Notes: generated by a model not told the origin, from the sequence alone. DNA of 64,000 nt from JAJEBT01 sp965221485 (GCA_965221485.1 OZ244893.1:4419944-4483943); one strand, 5' to 3'; counted from the first letter of the stretch, positions 29,381-38,789 are shown. Translations and numbers: made by a program.

Positions 29381-29395
29381 GTAACGCAGCGTTAC
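29381..29395 (+). promoter_or_regulatory. 15-bp palindrome just downstream of the str promoter
   Basis: GTAACGC-A-GCGTTAC is a perfect palindrome around a single base, placed about 10-25 bases after the predicted transcription start. This is a typical place for a repressor operator, or for a short hairpin at the 5' end of the messenger. No regulator can be named. Confidence 0.45.
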
Positions 29396-29522
29396 ATTCG
29401 GGAACCGGACAAACGAGAGACAATCATCCTGGGTCGTAAACCGGCTCGACGGGAGGTGCGCAGGTGATGCGGACCGCCGGAGCAGGTTTATACGCTCAGG
29501 TACGAAAACGGGAACGGACGGC

Positions 29523-29894
29523 GTGCCGACGATTAACCAGTTGATCCGCAAGCCGCGCAGGCCGAAGGTTGCGCGCAACAAGGTGCCGGCGATGGAGGCC
29601 TGCCCGCAGAAGCGCGGTGTCTGCACGCGCGTCTACACGACGACACCGAAGAAGCCCAATTCCGCGCTTCGCAAGGTGGCGCGGGTGCGCCTGACCAATG
29701 GCTTCGAGGTCACGAGCTACATTCCGGGCGAGGGCCATAATTTGCAGGAGCACTCGGTGGTGATGATTCGCGGTGGCCGGGTCAAGGATCTGCCCGGTGT
29801 TCGCTATCACATCGTCCGGGGCACGCTGGACACGCAGGGTGTCTCTGACCGTCGCCAGCGCCGCTCTAAATACGGCACCAAGCGGCCCAGGTAG
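29523..29894 (+). CDS. rpsL: 30S ribosomal protein S12
   Basis: A 123-residue decoding-centre protein that starts with GTG (V/M-PTINQLIRKPR). TTTPKKPNSALRKVARV and GGRVKDLPGVRYHIVRG keep the lysines whose changes cause streptomycin resistance, so the gene looks wild-type. First gene of the str operon, 12 bp before rpsG. Confidence 0.97.
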   Translation: MPTINQLIRKPRRPKVARNKVPAMEACPQKRGVCTRVYTTTPKKPNSALRKVARVRLTNGFEVTSYIPGEGHNLQEHSVVMIRGGRVKDLPGVRYHIVRGTLDTQGVSDRRQRRSKYGTKRPR

Positions 29895-29906
29895 GGAGAC
29901 GGTTCG

Positions 29907-30377
29907 ATGCCCCGCAGACGCGCCGCTGAAAAGCGGGAAGTGCTCCCTGACGCCCGGTTCGGCGATGCCATCATTGCCAAATTCATCAACAGCATCATGT
30001 TGCAAGGCAAGAAATCGACGGCGGAAAAAATCGTTTACGGAGCGTTCGACACGATTCGCCGGCGGTCCAGTCAGGATCCGGTGAGGGTGTTTCACACGGC
30101 GCTCGAAAATGTCATGCCGAGCGTCGAGGTGCGGTCGCGCCGGGTCGGTGGCGCGACCTACCAGGTGCCGGTGGAAGTCGGGCCTGGCCGGCGCCAGGCA
30201 CTGGCGATTCGCTGGATCATCGACGCAGCGCGCAAGCGGCACGAGAAAACCATGGCCGACCGGTTGTGCAGCGAATTGCAGGATGCGTCCGAGCAGCGCG
30301 GCGCGGCGGTCAAGAAGCGCGAGGACACCCACCGCATGGCCGAAGCCAACAAGGCGTTTTCGCACTACCGCTGGTAG
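29907..30377 (+). CDS. rpsG: 30S ribosomal protein S7
   Basis: A 156-residue 30S head protein that starts MPRRRAAEKREVLPD and contains the rRNA/tRNA-contact segments GKKSTAEKIVYGA and GGATYQVPVEV. It ends ANKAFSHYRW. S7 nucleates assembly of the 3' major domain and is the usual autoregulator of the str operon. The ATG has GGGAGAC upstream. Confidence 0.97.
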   Translation: MPRRRAAEKREVLPDARFGDAIIAKFINSIMLQGKKSTAEKIVYGAFDTIRRRSSQDPVRVFHTALENVMPSVEVRSRRVGGATYQVPVEVGPGRRQALAIRWIIDAARKRHEKTMADRLCSELQDASEQRGAAVKKREDTHRMAEANKAFSHYRW

Positions 30378-30410
30378 GTGCGGCAGGACCTGGAGACCGA
30401 GAGTCAGGGC

Positions 30411-32480
30411 ATGGGCACACCGATCGAACGCTGTCGCAATATCGGCATTATGGCCCATATTGACGCCGGCAAGACCACGACTACCGAACGGATCCTGTTC
30501 TATACCGGGCGATCCTACAAGATCGGCGAGGTTCACGACGGAACCGCGACCATGGACTGGATGGCGCAGGAACAGGAGCGGGGCATCACGATTACCTCCG
30601 CGGCGACGACGTGTTTCTGGAACGACCATCGGATCAATATCATCGACACGCCGGGCCATGTGGATTTCACCATCGAGGTGGAGCGTTCACTTCGGGTTCT
30701 CGACGGAGCGGTGGCTGTGTTCGACGCGGTGGCCGGTGTCGAGCCCCAGTCGGAAACCGTCTGGCGCCAGGCTGACAAGTACGAGGTGCCGCGCATCTGT
30801 TTCGTCAACAAGATGGACCGTGTGGGCGCCAATTTCCTGCGCTGTCTCGACATGATCGGCGACCGGCTCGGCGCGGTTCCGGTGGCCGTCCAGCTGCCGC
30901 TTGGCGCCGAGAGTGATTATGTCGGTGTGATTGATCTGATACGCATGACGGCCATCGTGTGGAAGGATGAAACGCTCGGGGCCGAGTTCACCTATGAGGA
31001 CATCCCCGAGGCGTACCAGGAGCAGGCGGCGACGTTCCGAAACCGCCTGATCGAGGCGGCGCTGGAGCATGACGATGACGCCCTCGAAGCCTGGCTCGAC
31101 GGAACCGATCCGTCGGAGGAGACCCTGATTGCGTGTCTTCGCAAGGGAACGGCAGCCAATGCGCTCGTTCCGGTGCTCAATGGCAGCGCTTTCAAGAACA
31201 AGGGTGTGCAGCCCCTGCTGGACGCCGTGGTGAATTTTCTGCCGGCACCGACAGACGTCGCCGCCATTCACGGTGTGTCTGCCGACGGTGATACCCCGAT
31301 CATGCGCGCCAATCGCGAGGACGAGCCGTTTGCGGCGCTGGCCTTCAAGATCATGGTCGATCCGTTTGTGGGAACACTGACATTCCTGCGGATCTATTCC
31401 GGGATCCTGAAGTCGGGCGACAATGTGTTCAATCCGGTGCGCGGGCGGCGCGAGCGGGTCGGACGCATGCTCCTGATGCATGCCAATACCCGCGAGGACA
31501 TCAAGGAAGCACGGGCAGGCGACATCGTGGCCCTGGCCGGTCTCAAGACGGTGGCCACCGGAGACACGCTTTCCGATCCCTCCGCTCCGGTCATTCTGGA
31601 GCGCATGGAGTTTCCGGAACCTGTGATCGAGGTCGCGGTGGAACCGCGCACCACCGGGGATCAGGAGAAAATGGCAACGGCGCTGTCGCGCCTTGCCCAG
31701 GAAGACCCGTCATTCCGGGTGCAGACCGATGCGGAGAGCGGCCAGACCATCATCAGCGGTATGGGTGAGCTTCATCTCGAAATCCTGGTTGACCGCATGA
31801 AACGCGAATTCAAGGTGGACGCCAGTGTCGGGGCGCCGCAGGTCGCGTATCGCGAAACGATTTCCCGGCCGGTTGACGTGGATTACATCCACAAGAAGCA
31901 GACCGGCGGTGCCGGCCAGTATGCCCGGATCCAGATCACATTTGAGCCGGCCGAGCCCGGCAGCGGGCTGAACTTCGCCTCGACCGTTGTGGGCGGGGCG
32001 GTTCCCAGGGAGTTTATCCCGGGCGTCGAAAAGGGACTCATGGAGGCCTCAACCAGCGGAGTTCTGGCAGGGTTTCCGATCACGGACATGCAGATGACCC
32101 TGACGGACGGCGACAGCCACGATGTGGATTCCTCGGTGATGGCCTTCGAACTTGCGGCGCGGGCGGCCCTGCGCGAAGGCGTCGAAAAGGCGGCGCCTCG
32201 GCTTCTTGAGCCGATGATGCGGGTGGAAGTTGTCACGCCGGAAGACTATATGGGCGATATCATCGGCGATCTCAACGGGAGACGGGGCAGCATTCAGGGG
32301 ATGGACTCCCAGGGAAATGCCCGGGTCATTCGGGCGATGGTGCCGTTGGCCAACATGTTCGGCTATGTCAACAATCTGCGTTCCATGAGCCAGGGCCGGG
32401 CCCAGTACAGCATGCATTTCGATCACTATGAACAGGTGCCTCAGGGCGTGGCGGAGGAAGTCCGCGCCAGCCTGGCCTGA
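30411..32480 (+). CDS. fusA: Elongation factor G
   Basis: A 689-residue translocation GTPase. G1 AHIDAGKT, switch I EQERGITI, G3 DTPGHVDF and G4 NKMD lie in the first 140 residues; domains III-V follow, with a DGDSHDVDSS loop in domain IV. I chose the ATG at 30411, which has GAGAG seven bases upstream and gives the usual short N-terminus before IERCRNIGIMAH. A GTG at 30378, directly after the rpsG stop, would add 11 residues. Confidence 0.96.
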   Translation: MGTPIERCRNIGIMAHIDAGKTTTTERILFYTGRSYKIGEVHDGTATMDWMAQEQERGITITSAATTCFWNDHRINIIDTPGHVDFTIEVERSLRVLDGAVAVFDAVAGVEPQSETVWRQADKYEVPRICFVNKMDRVGANFLRCLDMIGDRLGAVPVAVQLPLGAESDYVGVIDLIRMTAIVWKDETLGAEFTYEDIPEAYQEQAATFRNRLIEAALEHDDDALEAWLDGTDPSEETLIACLRKGTAANALVPVLNGSAFKNKGVQPLLDAVVNFLPAPTDVAAIHGVSADGDTPIMRANREDEPFAALAFKIMVDPFVGTLTFLRIYSGILKSGDNVFNPVRGRRERVGRMLLMHANTREDIKEARAGDIVALAGLKTVATGDTLSDPSAPVILERMEFPEPVIEVAVEPRTTGDQEKMATALSRLAQEDPSFRVQTDAESGQTIISGMGELHLEILVDRMKREFKVDASVGAPQVAYRETISRPVDVDYIHKKQTGGAGQYARIQITFEPAEPGSGLNFASTVVGGAVPREFIPGVEKGLMEASTSGVLAGFPITDMQMTLTDGDSHDVDSSVMAFELAARAALREGVEKAAPRLLEPMMRVEVVTPEDYMGDIIGDLNGRRGSIQGMDSQGNARVIRAMVPLANMFGYVNNLRSMSQGRAQYSMHFDHYEQVPQGVAEEVRASLA

Positions 32481-32501
32481 TTCAATCCGGAGACCATAGA
32501 C

Positions 32502-33692
32502 ATGGCGAAGCAGAAGTTTGACCGGACGAAGCCTCACTGCAATGTGGGTACGATTGGTCATGTTGATCACGGCAAGACGACGTTGACGGCGGCGATCACG
32601 AAGATTCTTGCGGAGTCGGGTGGAGCCGAGTTCACGGCGTATGACGACATTGACAAGGCTCCCGAGGAGCGGGAGCGTGGGATCACGATTGCGACGGCTC
32701 ATGTAGAGTATGAGACGGAGAACCGTCATTACGCGCATGTGGACTGTCCGGGTCATGCGGATTATGTGAAGAACATGATCACGGGTGCGGCGCAGATGGA
32801 TGGTGCGATTCTTGTTGTGAGTGCTGCGGATGGTCCGATGCCCCAGACGCGCGAGCATATTCTTCTGGCGCGTCAGGTTGGTGTTCCTGCGATTGTTGTT
32901 TACATGAACAAGGTTGACCAGGTTGACGACGAGGAGCTTGTCGAGCTTGTCGAGCTTGAGATCCGGGAGTTGCTGAGTTCGTATGATTTTCCGGGGGATG
33001 ACATTCCGGTTGTGAAGGGTTCGGCGTTGATGGCGCTTGAGGGTTCGGATGAGGCTCTGGGCCGGTCTTCGGTTCTGGAATTGATGGCGGCGGTTGACAG
33101 TTATGTTCCGCAGCCGGAGCGTGCGAAGGACCAGCCGTTTTTGATGCCGATTGAGGATGTGTTTTCGATATCGGGCCGCGGGACGGTTGTGACGGGTCGG
33201 ATTGAGCGCGGGATTGTGAAGGTTGGCGACCCGGTTGAGATTGTGGGGATCCGGGACACGTCGACGACGGTTGTGACTGGTGTTGAGATGTTCCGGAAGC
33301 TTCTGGATTCGGGTGAGGCGGGAGACAATGTGGGGTGTCTTCTTCGCGGTGTTGACCGGACGTCGGTTGAGCGGGGTCAGGTTCTTGCGGCCCCGAAGTC
33401 GATTACGCCGCACACGCGTTTCAAGGCGGAGGCGTATATCCTGACGAAGGAGGAGGGTGGTCGTCACACGCCGTTTTTCTCCAACTACCGTCCCCAGTTT
33501 TACTTTCGCACGACGGATGTGACGGGTGAGGTTCGTCTTGCGGAGGATGTGCAGATGGTGATGCCGGGAGACAATGTCTCGATGGAGGTTGACCTGATCT
33601 CGCCGATTGCGATGGATGAAGGCGTGCGGTTTGCGATCCGCGAAGGCGGACGCACCGTCGGCGCCGGCGTCGTCGCCGCAATCGGAGAGTAA
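32502..33692 (+). CDS. tuf: Elongation factor Tu, copy 2
   Basis: A 396-residue protein identical to copy 1 at 15928-17118. The DNA differs at only three positions that I can find, two close together near 32842-32860 and one near 33161, all silent. It is located 21 bp after fusA in the str operon and 29 bp before rpsJ, so it links the str and S10 clusters. The unusual T-ending codon use and the return to C-ending codons for the last 25 or so codons are also shared, consistent with gene conversion. Confidence 0.98.
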   Translation: MAKQKFDRTKPHCNVGTIGHVDHGKTTLTAAITKILAESGGAEFTAYDDIDKAPEERERGITIATAHVEYETENRHYAHVDCPGHADYVKNMITGAAQMDGAILVVSAADGPMPQTREHILLARQVGVPAIVVYMNKVDQVDDEELVELVELEIRELLSSYDFPGDDIPVVKGSALMALEGSDEALGRSSVLELMAAVDSYVPQPERAKDQPFLMPIEDVFSISGRGTVVTGRIERGIVKVGDPVEIVGIRDTSTTVVTGVEMFRKLLDSGEAGDNVGCLLRGVDRTSVERGQVLAAPKSITPHTRFKAEAYILTKEEGGRHTPFFSNYRPQFYFRTTDVTGEVRLAEDVQMVMPGDNVSMEVDLISPIAMDEGVRFAIREGGRTVGAGVVAAIGE

Positions 33693-33721
33693 GGGACCGG
33701 GGCGCCTGCGGGGGACGGAAC

Positions 33722-34030
33722 ATGGACAACCAGAATATCCGGATACGCCTGAAGGCGTTTGATCACAGGGTCCTGGACGCCTCGACCAATGAAATCGTCG
33801 AGACGGCCAAGCGGACCGGTGCCGAGGTGCGGGGGCCCATTCCCCTTCCCACCAAGATCGAGAAATACACCGTCCTGCGCTCCCCTCATGTTGACAAGAA
33901 ATCGCGCGAACAGTTCGAGATCCGGACCTGCAAGCGCCTGCTCGATATCATTGACCCGACGCCCCAGACGGTGGATGCGCTCATGAAGCTCGACCTTGCC
34001 GCCGGCGTTGATGTCGAGATCAAGCTCTAG
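33722..34030 (+). CDS. rpsJ: 30S ribosomal protein S10
   Basis: A 102-residue protein of normal length, with IRIRLKAFDHRVLD at the N-terminus and the tRNA-contact and NusE-surface segment RSPHVDKKSREQFEIRTCKR. S10 also works as NusE in antitermination. It opens the S10 gene run two bases before rplC. Confidence 0.97.
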   Translation: MDNQNIRIRLKAFDHRVLDASTNEIVETAKRTGAEVRGPIPLPTKIEKYTVLRSPHVDKKSREQFEIRTCKRLLDIIDPTPQTVDALMKLDLAAGVDVEIKL

Positions 34031-34032
34031 CC

Positions 34033-34740
34033 ATGCGATCGGGGGTGATCGCCCGCAAGGCGGGCATGACACGGCTGTTTCTCGACGGGGGCGAACGGGT
34101 TCCCGTGACCGTGCTCGAACTGGAATCGTGCCAGGTGGTTGCTGTCCGGACAGCGGACAACGATGGCTACAACGCGGTCCAGGTCGGTGCCGGCCAGGCC
34201 CGGCCCAAGACGGTGACGAAACCGATGCGGGGGCATTTTGCGCGGGCCGAGGTCGAGCCAAAGACCCGTCTCCGCGAGTTCCGGGTGAGCGAGGACGCGC
34301 TTCTCGAGGTCGGAGACGAGTTTGTGGCCGATCATTTTGTGGTCGGGCAGGATGTGGACGTTGCCGCCGTGTCCATCGGCAAGGGTTTTGCCGGCGGCAT
34401 GAAGCGCCACAATTTCGGCGGCCTCGAGGCCTCCCATGGCGTATCCATCAGTCACCGCAGCCATGGCTCGACAGGCAATGCCCAGGACCCGGGCAAGGTG
34501 TTCAAGGGTAAGAAAATGGCCGGCCATCTCGGCAACCGGCGGGTGACGGTGCAGAACCTCAGGGTCATACGCACCGATGCGGAACGCGGCCTGATTCTGG
34601 TTAAGGGCAATGTGCCCGGCCATGTCGGAACCTGGGTCGAGATCCGGGATGCCGTCAAGCGGCCGCTGCCCGAGGAAGCGCCGTTTCCGGCGGGGCTGCG
34701 CCCGGCAGCGAAGGAAGAAGGCGGGAGCGATCCGTCATGA
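34033..34740 (+). CDS. rplC: 50S ribosomal protein L3
   Basis: A 235-residue early assembly protein. It starts MRSGVIARKAGMTRLF and contains the glutamine-bearing loop SHGVSISHRSHGSTGNAQDP and KGKKMAGHLGNRRVTVQNL. The C-terminus runs about 20 residues beyond the E. coli length. The stop overlaps the rplD start by four bases. Confidence 0.97.
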   Translation: MRSGVIARKAGMTRLFLDGGERVPVTVLELESCQVVAVRTADNDGYNAVQVGAGQARPKTVTKPMRGHFARAEVEPKTRLREFRVSEDALLEVGDEFVADHFVVGQDVDVAAVSIGKGFAGGMKRHNFGGLEASHGVSISHRSHGSTGNAQDPGKVFKGKKMAGHLGNRRVTVQNLRVIRTDAERGLILVKGNVPGHVGTWVEIRDAVKRPLPEEAPFPAGLRPAAKEEGGSDPS

Positions 34741-35357
34741 AGTGCGATGTCGTCACGCTCGATAATGAAACGTCGGGAACGATCGAACTGGCCGATACGG
34801 TATTCGGTGCCGCGGTCCGGGCCGATCTTCTGGCGCGCATGGTGAACTGGCAACTGGCCAGGCGAAGGTCGGGTTCCCACAAGGTGCGGACGGTGTCGGA
34901 AGTGCGCGGAACCACCGCGAAGCCGCATCGCCAGAAAGGTACGGGCCGGGCCCGGGCCGGTTCGCGAACGGCGGCCGGACGCCGCGGCGGCGGCATTTCT
35001 GCAGGACCCGTATTGAGGGACCATGCCCACAAGCTTCCGAAAAAGGTCCGCCGCCATGCGATGCGTTCCGCCCTGTCAAGCAAGCAGGCAACAGGCCAGC
35101 TGGCCATTCTCGAGGAGGCCAGCCTGGACGCGCCGCGCACCCGCGACCTCGCGGACAAGCTGGCGGCGCTGGGCTGGCGCAACGTCCTGATCGTGACCGG
35201 TGGTGAAACAGATCTCAATCTGGCGCGCGCGGCGGCCAACCTGCCCCATGTCGATATTCTCCCGCAACAGGGGGCCAATGTGTATGACATCCTGCGGCGC
35301 GACATGCTGGTCCTCACCAGGGACGCCGCGATGCACCTTCAGGGGCGGCTGTCATGA
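34737..35357 (+). CDS. rplD: 50S ribosomal protein L4
   Basis: A 206-residue protein with the exit-tunnel loop KVRTVSEVRGTTAKPHRQK followed by GTGRARAGS. In E. coli L4 represses the S10 operon; no matching leader can be assigned here because the run is fused to tuf. ATGA overlaps link it to rplC and rplW. Confidence 0.96.
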   Translation: MKCDVVTLDNETSGTIELADTVFGAAVRADLLARMVNWQLARRRSGSHKVRTVSEVRGTTAKPHRQKGTGRARAGSRTAAGRRGGGISAGPVLRDHAHKLPKKVRRHAMRSALSSKQATGQLAILEEASLDAPRTRDLADKLAALGWRNVLIVTGGETDLNLARAAANLPHVDILPQQGANVYDILRRDMLVLTRDAAMHLQGRLS

Positions 35358-35677
35358 GCTGGAAATATCATCGCAACGTGAAGATCACGCATGACGCGGC
35401 CTGTGACGTCATACTGTCTCCGGTTGTCACCGAAAAATCGAGCGCCGGGGCCGAGGTCAACCAGGTTACGTTTCGTGTGCCGCTGACGGCGACCAAACCG
35501 GTGATCCGGGCAGCCGTCGAGACCCTGTTCGATGTGCAGGTCAAGTCAGTCAACACGCTCCGCCAGTCGGGCAAGACCAAACGTGTGCGGGGACGGCCCG
35601 GTCGCCGGTCGGATTACAAGAAGGCGATTGTGACGCTGGAAGACGGTCATTCGGTTGATGTGATGTTGGGGGTCTGA
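35354..35677 (+). CDS. rplW: 50S ribosomal protein L23
   Basis: A 107-residue tunnel-exit protein. ILSPVVTEKS near residue 21 and VKSVNTLRQSGKTKRVRGRPG are the family signature. It docks SRP and trigger factor. The first 20 or so residues before the conserved block are slightly longer than in E. coli. It starts in an ATGA overlap with rplD. Confidence 0.96.
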   Translation: MSWKYHRNVKITHDAACDVILSPVVTEKSSAGAEVNQVTFRVPLTATKPVIRAAVETLFDVQVKSVNTLRQSGKTKRVRGRPGRRSDYKKAIVTLEDGHSVDVMLGV

Positions 35678-35680
35678 ACG

Positions 35681-36511
35681 ATGGCACTCAAGCAATACAA
35701 GCCCACGACATCCTCGAGCCGCGGCCTGGTTCTGGTCGACCGGTCTGACCTGTGGAAGGGGCGGCCTGTCAAGACGCTGACCGAAGGTCTCGGCAAGAGC
35801 GGCGGGCGCAACAATCACGGACGGATCACCCAGCGCCGCCGGGGCGGCGGCCACAAGCGCCTGTATCGGATCATTGACTTCAGGCGCCGCAAGTTTGACG
35901 TTCCGGGGACGGTGGAACGGATCGAATACGATCCCAACCGTTCGGCCTTCATTGCACTCCTGAATTATGAGGACGGCGAGCAGGCCTATATCCTGGCGCC
36001 GCAAAGGATCGGTCCCGGTGATGTGGTGATTGCCAGTATGCGTGCCGACATCAAGCCGGGCAACGCGATGCCGATGGAGAATATTCCGGTTGGCACGATC
36101 ATCCATAATGTTGAAATGAAGCCGGGCCGAGGCGGTCAGATTGCGCGCGCAGCCGGCACCTATGTCCAGCTGATCGGCAAGGATTCGGGTCGGGCGCAGC
36201 TCAGGCTGTCTTCCGGAGAACTCCGGATGGTCCCCGCCCGCTGCATGGCCACGATCGGTGCGGTTTCCAATGCGGATCAGCAGAACATAAACCTGGCGAA
36301 GGCAGGCCGCAGCCGCTGGCTTGGCCATCGGCCCAAGGTGCGCGGGGTCGCCATGAATCCGGTCGACCATCCGCATGGCGGCGGCGAGGGCCGCTCGTCC
36401 GGCGGACGGCATCCTGTGACTCCGTGGGGACGGCCCACCAAGGGCGCACGGACCCGCGGCAAGAAACGGTCCGATGCCATGATCATGCGCCGACGCCGCA
36501 AGAAGAAATAG
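35681..36511 (+). CDS. rplB: 50S ribosomal protein L2
   Basis: A 276-residue core protein next to the peptidyl-transferase centre. NNHGRITQRRRGGGHK near the N-terminus and VDHPHGGGEGRSSGG near residue 226 (the region with the functionally important His) are intact. The basic tail ends RRRRKKK. Confidence 0.98.
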   Translation: MALKQYKPTTSSSRGLVLVDRSDLWKGRPVKTLTEGLGKSGGRNNHGRITQRRRGGGHKRLYRIIDFRRRKFDVPGTVERIEYDPNRSAFIALLNYEDGEQAYILAPQRIGPGDVVIASMRADIKPGNAMPMENIPVGTIIHNVEMKPGRGGQIARAAGTYVQLIGKDSGRAQLRLSSGELRMVPARCMATIGAVSNADQQNINLAKAGRSRWLGHRPKVRGVAMNPVDHPHGGGEGRSSGGRHPVTPWGRPTKGARTRGKKRSDAMIMRRRRKKK

Positions 36512-36522
36512 GGAGCGCTCCT

Positions 36523-36801
36523 TTGGCCCGTTCAGTCTGGAAAGGTCCGTTTGTCGACGGCTATCTCCTCAAGAAGGCGGAAGCGGTACGCGCGTCGGGA
36601 CGCCGGGACGTCATTCGCACCTGGTCGCGCCGTTCGACAATCCTGCCACAGTTCGTCGGTCTCACCTTCGGCGTACATAACGGACGCAGGCACATTCCCG
36701 TGCTGGTCACGGAAAACATGGTCGGCCACAAGTTCGGTGAATTCGCGCCGACCCGGACCTATTTCGGTCATGCGGCCGACAAGCGGGCGAGAAGGCGCTG
36801 A
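36523..36801 (+). CDS. rpsS: 30S ribosomal protein S19
   Basis: A 92-residue head protein starting at a TTG codon (ARSVWKGPFVDGYLLKKAE), the family's exact N-terminus; GGGAGCG lies upstream. Earlier in-frame codons overlap rplB. It contains HIPVLVTENMVGHKFGEFAPTR and ends in a basic tail. Confidence 0.95.
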   Translation: MARSVWKGPFVDGYLLKKAEAVRASGRRDVIRTWSRRSTILPQFVGLTFGVHNGRRHIPVLVTENMVGHKFGEFAPTRTYFGHAADKRARRR

Positions 36802-36802
36802 G

Positions 36803-37183
36803 ATGGGAAAGAAATCACGGCCGCGCCGCCTTGGCTATGAGGAGGCAAGCGCGTATGGCAATCGCATCCGCGTCAGCCCGCAAAAACTCAACCTGGTGGC
36901 CAGTTCGATTCGCGGAATGGGCTGCGAGGAGGCGCTGATGGAGCTGACATTCTCGCAAAAGCGCATCGCGAGGACGGTGAAGTCGATCTTGCAGTCGGCG
37001 ATTGCAAATGCGGAGAACAATCACCAGCTCGATATTGATCGTCTGGTGGTCTCGGAAGCCACGGTGGGCCGGTCGCTGGTGATGAAACGCTTCCGGGCCC
37101 GGGCGCGTGGCCGGGTCGGGCGGATCCAGAAGCCCTTCAGCAACCTGTTGATCGTGCTGCGGGAAGTCGAGGAGGAGGCGTAA
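36803..37183 (+). CDS. rplV: 50S ribosomal protein L22
   Basis: A 126-residue tunnel protein. RVSPQKLNLVASSIRGM and the beta-hairpin GRSLVMKRFRARARGRVGRI reach into the exit tunnel near the macrolide site. It starts one base after the rpsS stop and shares one base with rpsC. Confidence 0.97.
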   Translation: MGKKSRPRRLGYEEASAYGNRIRVSPQKLNLVASSIRGMGCEEALMELTFSQKRIARTVKSILQSAIANAENNHQLDIDRLVVSEATVGRSLVMKRFRARARGRVGRIQKPFSNLLIVLREVEEEA

Positions 37184-37863
37184 TGGGTCAGAAAGTCAAT
37201 CCGGTCGGACTTCGCCTCGGCATCAACCGGACCTGGGATTCGCGCTGGTACGCCAATGACGGCCAGTATGGAGACCTTTTGCTGGAAGATATCCGGCTCA
37301 GGGATTACCTGTTCGGGCGTCTGTCGCAGGCGGCAGTCAGCCGTGTCGTCATCGAGCGGCCGGCCGGCAAGGCGCGGGTCACGATCCATTCGGCGCGCCC
37401 GGGGGTCGTGATCGGCAAGAAGGGTGCTGATATCGAGCAGCTGCGGCGCGATGTGGCGGCACTGAGCCAGAGCGAGATCCATCTCAACATCGTGGAAATC
37501 CGCAAGCCCGAGATCAATGCCCGGCTGGTGGCCGAGAATATTGCACAGCAGCTTGAACGCCGGGTCGCATTCCGCCGTGCCATGAAGCGCGCGGTGCAGC
37601 AAGCGATCCGGCTTGGCGCCCTCGGCATTCGCATCAATTGTGCGGGCCGGCTTGGCGGCGCCGAGATTGCGCGGACGGAGTGGTACCGGGAAGGCCGGGT
37701 GCCGTTGCATACGCTGCGCGCCGATGTCGATTACGGGACCGCGACCGCGCGCACAACCTACGGGTCCTGCGGCGTCAAGGTTTGGGTGTTCAACGGCGAG
37801 ATTCTGGCTCATGACCCGATGGCCCAGGACAAGCGCCTTCAGGAACAGCAAATCAGCCGCTAG
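37183..37863 (+). CDS. rpsC: 30S ribosomal protein S3
   Basis: A 226-residue protein starting MGQKVNPVGLRLGINRTW. The KH domain includes VIGKKGADIEQLR and the C-terminal domain GAEIARTEWYREGRVPLHT. It lines the mRNA entry channel. Confidence 0.97.
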   Translation: MGQKVNPVGLRLGINRTWDSRWYANDGQYGDLLLEDIRLRDYLFGRLSQAAVSRVVIERPAGKARVTIHSARPGVVIGKKGADIEQLRRDVAALSQSEIHLNIVEIRKPEINARLVAENIAQQLERRVAFRRAMKRAVQQAIRLGALGIRINCAGRLGGAEIARTEWYREGRVPLHTLRADVDYGTATARTTYGSCGVKVWVFNGEILAHDPMAQDKRLQEQQISR

Positions 37864-37886
37864 GCACGAAGAACCGGACCAGGATC

Positions 37887-38309
37887 ATGCTTGCACCGAA
37901 ACGAACAAAATACCGCAAGGCCCACAAGGGCCGGATCAAGGGCAAGGCCAAGTCCGCGACGACCCTGAATTTCGGGTCGTACGGGTTGAAGGCGCTGGCG
38001 CCGGGACGGATCACGGCGCGGCAGATCGAGGCATCGCGCCGTGCGATCACACGGCATATGCGTCGGTCCGGGCGGGTCTGGATCCGCATTTTTCCCGATG
38101 TGCCGGTGTCGCAGAAGCCCGCAGAGGTCCGGCAGGGCAAGGGCAAGGGCACGCCCGAATACTGGGCAGCCCGGGTCCGTCCGGGACGGATCATGTTCGA
38201 GATCGACGGGGTTTCCGGGGATATGGCGCAGACGGCGCTTGAGCTGGGAGCGGCCAAACTTCCGATCAAGACCCGGGTGGTGACGAGGCTCATCGGAGCC
38301 GGGAGTTGA
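37887..38309 (+). CDS. rplP: 50S ribosomal protein L16
   Basis: A 140-residue protein of normal length. It starts MLAPKRTKYRKAHKGRIKGK and contains GYGLKALAPGRITARQIE-like sequence (here SYGLKALAPGR) and GKGKGTPEYWAARVRPGR. It helps position A-site tRNA. Confidence 0.97.
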   Translation: MLAPKRTKYRKAHKGRIKGKAKSATTLNFGSYGLKALAPGRITARQIEASRRAITRHMRRSGRVWIRIFPDVPVSQKPAEVRQGKGKGTPEYWAARVRPGRIMFEIDGVSGDMAQTALELGAAKLPIKTRVVTRLIGAGS

Positions 38310-38313
38310 CGTC

Positions 38314-38529
38314 ATGATGAAGGCGGAAGACTTGCGGCACAAGACGCCCGATGAGCTCAGCGATGCGTTGCACAACCTGAAACGCGAGCAGTTGAACCTG
38401 CGTTTCCAGGCGGCATCAGGCGAGCTCGAATCGACCAGCCGGATGCGCGAGGTGCGCCGCGATGTCGCGCGCATCAAAACGATCATAAACGAACGTCGCC
38501 GCCTGGCTGACGGTCAGGAGAGTGCGTGA
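38314..38529 (+). CDS. rpmC: 50S ribosomal protein L29
   Basis: A 71-residue helical-hairpin protein at the tunnel exit. LRHKTPDELSDAL is followed by KREQLNLRFQAASGELE and a basic C-terminal helix. Two ATG codons in a row make the start uncertain by one residue. It overlaps rpsQ by one base. Confidence 0.95.
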   Translation: MMKAEDLRHKTPDELSDALHNLKREQLNLRFQAASGELESTSRMREVRRDVARIKTIINERRRLADGQESA

Positions 38530-38789
38530 TGTCGAGGCGAGTCCTGCGGGGGACTGTGGTGTCTGACGGGCCGGACAAGACGGTGATTGTCCGGGTGGAC
38601 CGGCAGGTGCGTCATCCCCTTTACAAGAAGATCATCCGCCGTTCGAAGAAATTTGCGGCGCACGATCCGGAGAACCGGTTCCGCACCGGCGACCTTGTCC
38701 GAATTCGCGAGTGCCGGCCGGTTTCACGGACGAAGTCGTGGGAAGTGATCGCCGCTGACGAGGCCGGGGCCGGGGAGCCGCAAGCATGA
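38529..38789 (+). CDS. rpsQ: 30S ribosomal protein S17
   Basis: An 86-residue OB-fold protein: RRVLRGTVVSDGPDKTVIV, then RHPLYKKIIRRSKKF and the signature GDLVRIRECRPVSRTKSW. It starts in TGATG, overlapping the rpmC stop. Confidence 0.96.
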   Translation: MSRRVLRGTVVSDGPDKTVIVRVDRQVRHPLYKKIIRRSKKFAAHDPENRFRTGDLVRIRECRPVSRTKSWEVIAADEAGAGEPQA

